A stretch of 64,000 nt of DNA, taken from contig OX442314.1 in the NCBI GenBank assembly GCA_949358305.1, positions 24,111,060 to 24,175,059 on the forward strand. The letters are read 5' to 3'. This document shows positions 32,124-41,498 of this stretch, piece by piece. The notes beneath the pieces were generated by a model. That model saw only the letters and a program-made list of their open reading frames with translations. It was not told the origin of the DNA and made no database searches. The first letter of the stretch is position 1. Every line of letters begins with the position of its first letter. The DNA comes from Strigamia acuminata. Lineage: Eukaryota > Arthropoda > Chilopoda > Geophilomorpha > Linotaeniidae. The position numbers were made by a program, and so were the translations under genes.

Positions 32124-33330
32124 TATCACGTGACACGCTGCAGTTGATACGATCGCTCGAGCAACAAGTGTGCGTGTTGCATGGTCCGTGCAGAGGATTA
32201 CGTATTTGTTGCCATCATCTGTCAATGGTAACGGGCCAATGTGATCAATTGAAATCACTTAAAACGATTCCACTGGAATTTGTCGTGGGTGTAAGTAACC
32301 AATGGGTTTCGTTGTTCGACGATTTGTTCGTTGACAAATTTTGCAGCTTTCGACAAAAGTTTTAACATCTTTCTCTAGAGTTTTCCACCAGAGTTTGGCC
32401 TGGATGCTGGCTTTCGTGCGTGCTTTATCCATGTGCCCATTTTCGTTGTGAAATTTGTTCAAAATTTCCCCACGAAGCGATGTTGGAACAACGATTTGAA
32501 CTTTGGTGTACTTTTTTGCATTTGTGTACGAACGACACAGTATGCCCGACAAATTAATGTGAAATTCCTTAGACAATTTCAGGTATCTTGGGTTTTCCGT
32601 CGGTTTCCTCTTGATGATCGTCGAAATTTCCAGTAATTCCGCATCCGAACGTTGTAACAGCTTCAATCTCGATCCTTCTGTGACCAACACCAAGGCAGCG
32701 CTTAATGGCGGCCTTGATAGCGCGTCAGCGACCCCATTTGCTTGTCCTGCTTTGTGGTGGATCTGTAGTGGCAGTTCCTGAAGATCCAATGCGATGCGTG
32801 CAAATTTTTTATTTATCTGCTTGGATGCATTGAGGTAAGAAACGCACCATTGTTCGTCCACACGTGCACTTTCTCCAATCCAATGACATAAATCCGAAAT
32901 TTTTCCATCAACGCCCAGTGCAATGCAAGGCACTCGAGTAAGTTGAAATGCATTGTTTCTTCACGTGGCGTGGTTGTTCGGCTTGCGTATTCGATGACAA
33001 TTTCATTTTTGCCGTCGAATTGTGACAAACAAGCACCATAGCATCGTGCCGACGCATCAACATGGATGTGTGTTTCCCTTTACGGTGAAAAATGTTCCAA
33101 AATCAGTGGTGACTTCAATTTTTCTTTGAGGATTCGTGTTGCTTCAGAGTGTTCCGCTGTCCATCCTACTATCTCCGTGTTGGTGGATTTTCCGCGGGCA
33201 ACTTTGGCAATTTCCGTTTTCCTGCCCCGTAACAGCAACGAAAGCAGTCTGACGATCAATGCATACCCTTCGATAAATTCCTCTTTGTTGACGTTCATCT
33301 TGAAGGTCTTTGATGTCCAATTCCATCAGC
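32124..33330 (-). pseudogene. Decayed Ty3/gypsy pol fragment (RT end, RNase H, integrase start)
   Basis: Leftward reading in several frames gives, in order: the RT/RNase H connection (EFIEGYALIVRLLSLLL ... ILKEKLKSPLIL, 33298-33080), RNase H (IHVDASARCYGACLSQFDG, then LLECLALHWALMEKFRIYV, 33065-32870), HKAGQANGVADALSRPP, integrase zinc part (HNENGHMDKARTK ... CKICQRTNRR, about 32460-32330) and core start (SIDHIGPLPLTDDGNKYVI). There are frameshifts plus an in-frame TAA just before the core. It is interrupted by the foldback at 31706-32123. A TGGCGACCC primer-site-like string near 33366-33350 may mark the old LTR edge, followed by a large deletion. Confidence 0.8.
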
Positions 33331-33810
33331 TGATTGTATCGTAGCTGATTCATGGGTTGGGTCGCCATCTGGTGTCGAAATTTTGAACCGGGAGTTGAAA
33401 TTGCCATTTGGTGAAATAGTCCGTTTTTTGACAAAAATGTTGATAAAATGAAACGTTTAGGCAGTAAAAGCGATCGAATTTTGTCTTACTGTTCCCGTGA
33501 CATCATTTTTCACTCACGAAAATGTCGTATTGTTCACACAAAAATTTCTTCCCTTTCAAGTTCACAAATTTCTCAGATTTCACTTCACAAAATTCTTTTC
33601 GAATGTCGACTGCGCCATGTAACACAAGAAAATGTCGGCTGACTCCTTGAGGTCGAATTTGAGTCCAAGTCGAGTTGTAAAATGTAAAACGAAAGATGTT
33701 TACTTGCATTTAACGGCAATTTTACATTGCGCGTCGTTTCGACTTGCCATCTTGATAACAAGTGCGCTCTAGCGTCGCTTACAAAAAACGAACTTAAAGA
33801 TAACAGAAAA

Positions 33811-34201
33811 GGTCACTACCGTCCTCACCCGAATACAACACCATGGTGTTATAATCAGCCAACATCATGGAAGTTTGTTGAAAAAGTAAAATTGTTATTT
33901 ACTCTGGAAATTTGTATTCATTACGCTGATTAAAAAAACAAAAAAAATATATAAATTGACAAAAACAAGGATACCGGTATACTGTACGGTTTAAATATTT
34001 TTATCCAAATCTGAATGTAACACCATGGTGTTGTATTTGAAAACAATAAAAAATGGGGGTGAATTCGAATATAACACCATGGTGTTATAGCTGAAGTGGT
34101 GTTATATTCGAATTTTTCAACAATGTTTCAAAAATGACAGTTTTCAACAAAACTCTAATACAACACCATGGTGTTATTTTCGGGTGAAGACGGTAGGTGA
34201 C
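33811..34201. mobile_element. About 390 bp MITE with four identical internal palindromes
   Basis: The ends GTCACTACCGTCCTCACCCGAA and TTCGGGTGAAGACGGTAGGTGAC are inverted repeats. The perfect palindrome AACACCATGGTGTT occurs four times (33837-33850, 34019-34032, 34073-34086, 34162-34175). No coding region. Confidence 0.75.
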
Positions 34202-34214
34202 TACAAAAATTATA

Positions 34215-34881
34215 CGACATGATGCTTACAGTCCGTCCGTCTGTCCGCATCCATATCTCAAAAGCTAGAGCAGCTAGAGCAAAACGGACAACGGCAATAA
34301 ATTCAGCATACCTGTATTAGTATTCTAGGGTCTTTTTGCAATTTTCCGACCTCCGGTTGAATTAATACACGTTTTTGTACACTTTTAGCCGTCTAACAAT
34401 ACTACTTCTGTCCGTGAGCCATGAAATCTTCGTCGCGATACGTTTTTTGATGTTTACTATATGGAAGTGAGGTCCAAAAATTCTGAAACCAAGCCTAATC
34501 GATTGGAAATCCAAATCTACATGACCCTGTATATTTTTTATTTTGATTTGGTCGAAAAAAAATATCGTTACGTTCGACGAAATTCGGCAACCGCATTGCA
34601 AATTCAGTGGGAGATTTGAAAAAGACCGATTTTTAAAACTGAACAATTTGAATGTTTAAATCAAGATTCCTATGTGTAATTTGCCGCTGAAAACGATGGC
34701 GTGGTTAGTTTTTTAATCAAATATAGTAATAAAGACGAAAAAAGCGAATTACGGCGAATATTGGAATAACCTGCATTGCAGTAAAGCCCCCCCCCCCCTG
34801 TCTCCTAGCAACAGATCGTAGCAGACGAACACGCGAACAGAGTTTAGAAGTCTAATACGTAATGCTTCCCTGCATTACAGA
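34215..34881. mobile_element. Second copy of element A, without the nested insertions
   Basis: Same sequence order as 780-1138, 2360-2493 and 7521-8161: GTCTGTCCGCATCCATATCTC, CGACCTCCGGTTGAATTAATA, CCATGAAATCTTCGTCGCGA, GACCCTGTATATTTTTTATT. It ends with TTTAGAAGTCTAATACGTAATGC and TTCCCTGCATTACAG. It preserves the empty TATA site (34530-34533) for the foldback at 1139-2359. Confidence 0.75.
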
Positions 34882-34970
34882 TGTTTACTTGTTTTCTGCT
34901 CCCTATTAATCTAGGACGATTTACTAAATCGTCCTAGCTGTAATTAAGGTAGGAATTTGAGAACAAAAAA

Positions 34971-35110
34971 ATGGTGGAATGAATAATTGGAAAAATCGTG
35001 CTGTAATTATTATTCCATCGAGACAACAACAATTGTTGTGCCTGTTGCCATTATTGAATCATTCGAAAGAAAGCTATTCCTTATTCTAATCGGCCCCGTG
35101 AATTCATCTA
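34971..35110. repeat. Direct repeat left of the LRR-like gene
   Basis: About 140 bases (GGAATGAATAATTGGAAA ... TTATTCTAATCGGCCCCGTGAATTC in pieces) resemble 37070-37210 downstream of the gene in the same orientation. A 27 bp near-perfect palindrome (CTAGGACGATTTA around one C) stands just before it at 34911-34937. Confidence 0.7.
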
Positions 35111-35165
35111 CTACTATTCCACTACTGTTTTTATAAGTGTCTACAATTTTTAAACAAAATTAAAT

Positions 35166-36786
35166 ATGAAGAAATTAAAAGAAATGACTTTAGACATCGT
35201 TATCGACTGCGCTTTGAAATGGCGGGCAGAACAAATTCACGAAGATCTAATGAGAACCACACTACGTTTAATCACCTATTTTGACAAACTACGTAAGTGA
35301 CTCCCGGATGTGTGAATTTATTTTGCTATTATTAATATACACGGTCTAATTTAGCCGAAAATATTCGTGACGAAATTCTGACCCGATACCTTGTGACTGG
35401 TGTTTGGCATCCTAGTGGTCATCGCGCGCTGCCAGAGGCGCGGGTCATTGCACTATTTCTACACAAAGAGCTGAAAATACTTCGAATGAAATTTAGAAGC
35501 GCAAGCTTTGATTTTGATTTTTTCCTTAAAGTTAGCGGCTACTTAAAAGTCCGTATAAACAGAGAACTAACGTCCACACAGCACTTGAACGTTGGATATT
35601 CGATGTTTTTGGAAATACACATTTGATGGGGGATAAAAATGAGATTTAGTGTTTGGTTAAATAAGGAATATCCAAAAGGCACAGACGTGCACCATGCCAT
35701 TGCTGTGTGCGACATTTGTTGTAAAAGATGTGTTTTAATTTTTCTAATTGTGTCGCATAGAACCTGATAGAGCTGGAACTGCCCGAGGAGAGTACGCTCA
35801 CAGTCGCTGCGTGCGAAGAAATGTGCTACGTTATGCCGAATCTTCAGAAACTCGATCTTTCTGGGTGTCATGTTGAACACGACGCGATGAGACACATCGC
35901 CAAGCTGCGACTCGTCGAGCTCGACCCTGGAGTGAGCATCACGGAAAGTGATGTGGAACAACTCTGTAAAGACGAATCCATGGCCAAGAACACTCTGCGA
36001 GTGCTCAAACTGGGCAGATCAGACGTTTCGCTCGACTCCTTCAATTTGGTATTGAAAACGATGGAATTGATCGAAGATATGGATTGGTTCGAGTCTGCCG
36101 TTTTAGGCTGCTGGCATTCGAGATGCTACTTCAAAAAGCAATACAATATCAAGAAAATGTGTTTCACTTTCCAAGACGAATTTCACGACCAGTATCACAA
36201 TGAGATGGATATAGCCGTGGCCACGTGTCTTCAAGTCTGCAACGTCCGAATCGTTACGGAAATTTTCACCCCAAAAATGTTGCACACACTAGCGAAGTTT
36301 AAGGAGTTGAACACTTTATTCATTGGCTTGGCCCATAACTTGCCTGTCAAAAGTTTCTACAAAAATGAGGAGTATGATCGACTTTGTTCGCGCAACTTGT
36401 GTTTTCCTAATTTAGTGGAATTCTCCTTATCCGACAACGTCGATGGCTTGATTACCTCCCGTTATTTTCTCCCAATATTGGTCATGTTTCCGAATCTTGA
36501 GACACTTCAACTTCTACAGGGCAAATGTTTCACAAACAAAATTGCGCGTGAGTTGGCTACGATTATGGCGACGAAGAAACTGAAACATTTGGTAATTAAA
36601 AACTGCAATTCGTTGGGCCCAAGCGGAATTAAAGATCTTTTGGAAATCCCTTCTTTGACCGAGTTTCGGGCGGATTTGGTTGTTACTGAGATCATGAACC
36701 AACTCTTTCACGCCCACCCGATACAGGAAACAGCGGATAAACATGGTGTTAATTTGATGCTCAATCTCACTATCTTAGACGAATAA
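35166..36786 (+). CDS. Leucine-rich-repeat-like protein, three exons
   Basis: Proposed exons are 35166-35292, 35355-35530 and 35761-36786 (442 residues). Exon 1 starts MKKLKEMTLDIVIDCALKWR and ends C|GTAAGT; exon 2 starts after TCTAATTTAG and completes the split codon to give DKLPENIRDEILTRYL. The exon 2 donor is least sure (AAA|GTTAGC fits phase 0; others are possible). Exon 3 follows CGCATAG and carries leucine-rich repeats such as MPNLQKLDLSGCHVEHDAMR, NTLRVLKLGRSDVS, FPNLVEFSLSD, FPNLETLQLL and KKLKHLVIKNCNSLGPSGI. The N-terminal helical part with LPENIRDEIL resembles F-box or VHL-box adaptor regions, so an E3 ubiquitin ligase substrate receptor is possible but not shown. Direct repeats flank it, and a broken copy lies at 53048-53665. 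Confidence 0.7.
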
Positions 36787-37450
36787 TTTGGGCGACGTTT
36801 GAAACATTTTTCCAATGTTTTTTTTCAACCAGTATGAGCCGTTCTCGTACATTGAAACACGACACAAACTACCAAAAATCCACTGTGCTGCTTGCCAGAA
36901 ATTCCATAATTAATCAACTCGTTTGTGAAATATTTGCAGCTGTCACTGCAACTTGAAACCCATTTGTGATGAGTGTTTTTATTGTTCCACTGCCATTTTG
37001 TTTTCCATCATAGCATTGTAAATTCCCATTCCGAATTTCCGTTTCGAGGATTGTTCTACGTCAAAAAAATCCTGGAATTGAATAATTGGAAACATTGTGA
37101 AATTATTAATCGATTGAGAATAAAAATAATTGTTGTGTACGTTGTCATTGTTGGATCATCGTAATGACAGAAATCATTCGTTATTCTAATCGGCTTCGTG
37201 AATTCGTCTAAATTGTCCAGATTTGTCTTGAAGTGAGACAAATCTGGCGTTAGCTTTTGAGAAAGATTTTTTGTCTTCCTTTTTAAATAATTTAGTTTAA
37301 TCCACGATTAAAGGTTCATTTTGTCCCCCCTTTTTTTTCCGGGAATTTGCCAAAATAATGTTTTTTTGCAAAAAAAACACAAAAAACACCACAAAACACT
37401 AGCAAAAATTTTAAAAGACACATTTTATTCAAATTAAAGTAGAATTACTG
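36787..37450. other. Spacer with the second direct repeat and a hairpin
   Basis: 37070-37210 repeats the upstream flank of the LRR-like gene (34971-35110). It is followed at once by a 12 bp perfect stem (CCAGATTTGTCT, 37217-37228, pairing with 37236-37247) around a 7-base loop. No gene is seen; 37250-37440 is AT-rich. Confidence 0.65.
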
Positions 37451-38440
37451 TTAATTATTCTCTTCCAGATTTAAAAAGTAGGCCTTTAAAAAACAAAAAG
37501 CATTCAAGGAAAAATCACTCTGAGAATCGTAATCGTCATCGTCACTATCCGCATCTACACTATCCGATTCCAAAGCAGACAAATCATTTTCTTCTTTGTC
37601 GTCTAGGTCAACTACAGAACTTTCTTCCTCCATTTCCGTTTGGTTATTTCTTTTTTTATAAATAACATCCAAAACCGCTAGATGAATTCCTTGATTATAA
37701 CATAATTGGTGCTGATACTCAGATAACCGTCCAAATTTCTCTATCACCGAAGCTCCATCAGTGGTTGATGCTACTACATCCGAACCTTTAATCCCAAATT
37801 CGCACAGTTTAGCATTCAAAAGTCCAACGGTTTTTTCAGCTGTACAGCTTCCAATTATTCGAACTAATCCTAAGTTTGTGTGGCGTTGATTGAAATGAAT
37901 ATTCACATTTAGATACTGTCGGTTCCTCAGACTAGTCCATTCATCTAAAGTAACACTAAATTTCCCATTCCCAGTTGTAAACAACTTAATTTTTTCGGTA
38001 ACCATAGACTTTGCCAATCCATAAAATTCATGAACTAATTTCATGACATTATATGGATCTTTTGGCAAGCTGAAATCTCGAGCAGTTAGTGAATGTCGAA
38101 TGAAATCACTTCTACAAATTCCATGTATTGAAAACCCATCAACAGCAGCAAGCTTAGCAACAATTTCTGCCAAAGATTGACGTTTTGTGTACGATAAAAT
38201 CGATTGTTGCACTTTAGGTTTTTTCGTAATAATACTACTGGAACTGGCACTGCTAGTGGCGGCGGAAACCTCTTCATCCTTGCGCTTACGTACATTTATA
38301 TTATGTTTGCTGTATAGATGTCGTATTAAGCCACTTGTTGATCCTCCTTTGCAACATAAAACTTTGTTTGGACAGATAAGGCATTTTGCTGTATCTCCAT
38401 TGCCTTGTTTTACAAAATGATTCCACACAGAATCAGACAT
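37451..38440 (-). CDS. Truncated hAT-type transposase-like protein with BED zinc finger
   Basis: The likely start is at 38440 (MSDSVWNHFVKQGNGD), giving 330 residues; the reading upstream translates a degenerate repeat. A BED finger is clear: W-x2-F, CLICPNKVLC, then GSTSGLIRHLYSKH (about 6-50). A Ser-rich linker with KKPK follows, then the N-terminal part of the hAT catalytic region, including FSVTLDEWTSLRNRQYLNVNIHF (about 190-212) and TTDGASVIEKFGRLSEYQHQLC. It ends in an acidic tail after about 330 residues, whereas hAT transposases usually exceed 550; the large insertion domain and C-terminal dimerisation motif are missing. It may be a truncated element, a domesticated BED protein, or a gene whose last exons I cannot see. 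Confidence 0.7.
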   Translation of the reverse strand: MSDSVWNHFVKQGNGDTAKCLICPNKVLCCKGGSTSGLIRHLYSKHNINVRKRKDEEVSAATSSASSSSIITKKPKVQQSILSYTKRQSLAEIVAKLAAVDGFSIHGICRSDFIRHSLTARDFSLPKDPYNVMKLVHEFYGLAKSMVTEKIKLFTTGNGKFSVTLDEWTSLRNRQYLNVNIHFNQRHTNLGLVRIIGSCTAEKTVGLLNAKLCEFGIKGSDVVASTTDGASVIEKFGRLSEYQHQLCYNQGIHLAVLDVIYKKRNNQTEMEEESSVVDLDDKEENDLSALESDSVDADSDDDDYDSQSDFSLNAFCFLKAYFLNLEENN

Positions 38441-38442
38441 GA

Positions 38443-38607
38443 CGGCAATATGAGATTGAGAATGCGACGGGAATGCAACGGGAATGCGAAGCGATTGCAA
38501 ATGCGACGAGAATGCGATGTGTATGCGACGGCAGAGTGAATGCAATAGGAATGTGAAGCGAATGCGGAATGAATGTGACCGGAATGCGACAGGAATGCGA
38601 TATATAT
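38443..38607. repeat. Degenerate GAATGCGAC tandem repeat
   Basis: About 15 imperfect copies of a 9-11 base unit (GAATGCGAC, GAATGTGAC, GGGAATGCAAC) stand upstream of the BED-finger gene. The array is cut at its right edge by gypsy element 2, inserted at ATAT. Confidence 0.75.
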
Positions 38608-40359
38608 TGTGATGATTACAAATCCGTATTTATCAATGTTCACAATAGATGGCGCTGTTTACAACACGCGCGTAATTCAAACTCGATAAAACTAAAAAGT
38701 GTGATAAATAATTATTTAGACACGGTGAATAAAATATAACTATTTTATTCGACATAAACTAAGTATTAATTACTTGATGATGTTGATTCTGTTGAATCAA
38801 TATCCACGTTACTTACCTGTCGACGGGAACCAATCGGACCCTTCCGGACCCCAACTGGGCCCATCTGGACATAGTCATATATTAGGTCCGGACTAGTGAC
38901 CCACGAATCCGCCGATTCGTACGCTGATTGGCTGTCGCCAATCTAGTAGTTCTACAGAACTATATAAGCATCAGTTTCTCACCCACTAATCCCCCTGGCT
39001 TGATAACTGAACTTGTATATTGTCTGTAGTTGAATTGTTATCGTTTGATTTCATTATTCTCTATCGACACATCAGGCCACCTCAGCTCTCCACAGTTAGT
39101 ATTCATTACTATTTTGTTATTGCTGTTGTAGGGCTATTTCGGGAAGGCTAACTCCGGTAATAGACATGCATTCGCATGAAATGGCCCCGTAACGTTAGCC
39201 AGCTGTTCTACGGGACAGTAGGACTTCGTACGGTGGCTTAATATAACGGTCGTATACAGTACGACCTTGCTAAATGAAAATAGGTCCCTCAGCTAACTGG
39301 CCACAGTCCGCTGCAGGATGGTTGTTGTAAACAACCCACGCAGGTTCCCGTCTTTCTACGATTGGTCCTTCCGCTCGTTAAAAGTCGGTAAAGGCCTAAT
39401 GCACAGGTAACACGCCGGGTTGGTAGCCCGTGAGTAATATCTTCAAGATGTTGCGATAAACAACTACCTGGATAATGGTAATCCAACGGCAGTGGCCGAT
39501 TAATATTTTACCCGGTGCTCGATCATTTGGATCCCGCCATCGTAAGGCATGCTGGCGGATGGAGGAGTCAAATCCTCCCGCGATGGTTCTCTCGACCGTC
39601 GTGACGGTCCCCGCCCCATCGTACCCTCCGGGTTAGTAACCCGTGAACAGGAGTTGAATAACACTGTGTTAAATAAATTACTCGGGCATTGGTAATCCTG
39701 TATTGGCAATATCTTTTTATACCGGTAAGTCCATAGAAATGTTTACCTGGTGGATGGTACCACCGATAGCGAGTTAAAGCACACAATTAAATACTCGGCG
39801 CCTGATCACGAGATCTTGTCGTCGTAAGGCATGCTGGCGGATGGAGTCTCAACAACTCCCGCGACGTTCTTTCAATTGTCGTGACGGTCCCCGCCCAATT
39901 AATATTTATACGACAATTCATTTGTTGTATTCCACTAATCACTTTACCTTTGTTCATTTGAGACAATGGAATATTCTGCCGAATATTCCTGTTTATGCGA
40001 AGGACTCCTCGCATATTTAGATACTCGAGCTGCGGACCAAATACGTCTCCGTAGCGATGTTTGTGACGATGTCGCAAGTCAGCCGTATCCCTCTGGCTTC
40101 GCCCGGATCCTCAACCAGTTGATGCCGCCCGTTTACACGCGTCAAGAACCCAATTATGTTATCCTTAATATTTAGTAATAAATATGTTAAGTCACACTAA
40201 AACTGTAAGTTATTTCTACTTGATCACATATTCATGTTTGTAAGGGCTTCCGTAGCTTATCTCGGTTAGGTTGTTGCTAAACTTAGCAACGTCTTGTATA
40301 AACCGAATTATCTATTTCTTAAAGGACTAATAAATTAGCCCAAAAGTAGAATCGTCACA
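38608..40359 (+). repeat. 5' LTR of gypsy element 2, with internal duplication
   Basis: 1,752 bp, unusually long. It holds a TATA box (38961-38968), a strong splice donor ACT|GTAAGT at 40204/40205, and AATAAA-type signals near 40172 and 40330. A block of about 280 bp is duplicated inside it: CGTAAGGCATGCTGGCGGAT occurs near 39541 and again near 39822, each followed by GTCGTGACGGTCCCCGCCC. Confidence 0.93.
38961..38968 (+). promoter_or_regulatory. TATA box in the 5' LTR of gypsy element 2
   Basis: GAACTATATAAGCATCAG; transcription would begin near 38990. A GATTGGC..GCCAATC inverted CCAAT pair stands about 30 bases upstream. The same site in the 3' LTR is at 51406-51413. Confidence 0.65.
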
Positions 40360-40361
40360 AG

Positions 40362-40379
40362 TGGAGGTTCTACCGAGAT
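40362..40379 (+). other. Primer binding site of gypsy element 2 (Gln tRNA-like)
   Basis: TGGAGGTTCTACCGAGAT stands two bases after the LTR. From memory it matches the complement of the animal Gln tRNA 3' end at 16 of 18 positions. Nine bases of it (ACCGAGATA, 40372-40380) can also pair with TATCTCGGT at 40258-40266 in the LTR. Confidence 0.6.
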
Positions 40380-40619
40380 AGGCTGCCAAATTTTAAATAA
40401 AATTTGAAGTTTTGCATGTCTATGATGAATTCGAGTAGTGTAACGTTTATGGTGATTTTTGTGTGTAAAATAAATTTCGTTTGAGATTTATAAGTGTTTA
40501 ATATATTTTATTTATTTTATTTTTGTCTTAAATTTTGTTGAAAAGATAATAAGTGTAACACACTTTGTTCTTTATTCTCCGCCGTGGAAATTATACGTTT
40601 TAACAAAATAATAATTTCT

Positions 40620-40740
40620 ACCGCGTGGTCAGGCCTAAAGGCCTAACCCCGAGAATGGGAGTCTTGCCCGAACTTGTTGAAGCTTGGTTCCGCCCGGGTA
40701 ATGCCATTTTGTCGTAGACAATCTGACAAAACCACGCGGT
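40620..40740 (+). ncRNA. Structured RNA element in the leader of gypsy element 2
   Basis: ACCGCGTGGT (40620-40629) pairs perfectly with ACCACGCGGT (40731-40740). Inside lie a GGCC-rich palindrome (40631-40644), a bulged stem between TTGCCCGAAC and GTTCCGCCCGGGTAA (about 40664-40701), and a TTTGTC/GACAAA hairpin (40708-40730). This GC-rich branched fold sits alone in an AT-rich 1.1 kb leader between primer site and gag. Packaging signal, dimer site or ribosome entry site are candidate roles. Confidence 0.5.
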
Positions 40741-41498
40741 CGGGCCTAATTTTGAAAAGTTGACTTTTTTAATGGAATTCTTAAAGAATTCTATCAATTT
40801 AACAGTTGTTTTAATTTTTAGAATATTCTTTTATATGTATTTTGCTTGAGACTTCAAGTTAAACCTAAATTTATTTGCCTAAATAAATTAGAAAGAAAAT
40901 TGACATTTTTTCCGAGAAGTAAAATTTATATTTTATTTCAAATGGGTTTACCTTAATTTACAGACTTAATCTACATTAAAATGTTGGTTAAAAATCGTGA
41001 TTTCAAGGCGTTGGAATCAAAATTTTACGAATGGAGTACCGTTCGAATTTTAGCGAAGAAAGAATTCTCGCTGTTGTGTTGCCTAGCAACCCATGTTGTG
41101 CAGAAAAGCCGTCGATTCAAACGAATTGGCACGTCTTTTGAAATTACGAGTTTTAAAACTTTAAAAATTCCACAAAGGTGATCATTCATTTATTAATAGA
41201 TGCAGTGATATGTTAAAATATTTTTGAAAAGTATCCATTTTGTTTGGTGACTACGTCATAACCCTGAAATCTGACCAGATTAAGGTTCCACGAACTTAGT
41301 GATTTCCACCAATCTCGGATGAGATTGGACTCTCGCGAGACTAGCGTTGATGCTTGACCAATCATAGAGGTGTATTGAAGTACCCATACTTCCATTCGAA
41401 CTAGTGTGACCACTGCTTCGTTTGCGATCCTCCTGAACGTTTGCAACTTCATCGTTATCTCTCCGACTTAGGAAATTTTCTTAGTTTTAAGTTTAGTT

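Noticed and set aside
33811-34201. CRISPR-like array (four identical repeats)
   Set aside because: Only palindromes in a MITE with irregular spacing, in a eukaryotic genome.
39289-40175. Several 65-96 codon frames repeated in both LTRs of element 2
   Set aside because: They recur only because the LTRs are identical; no domain or initiation context supports them.
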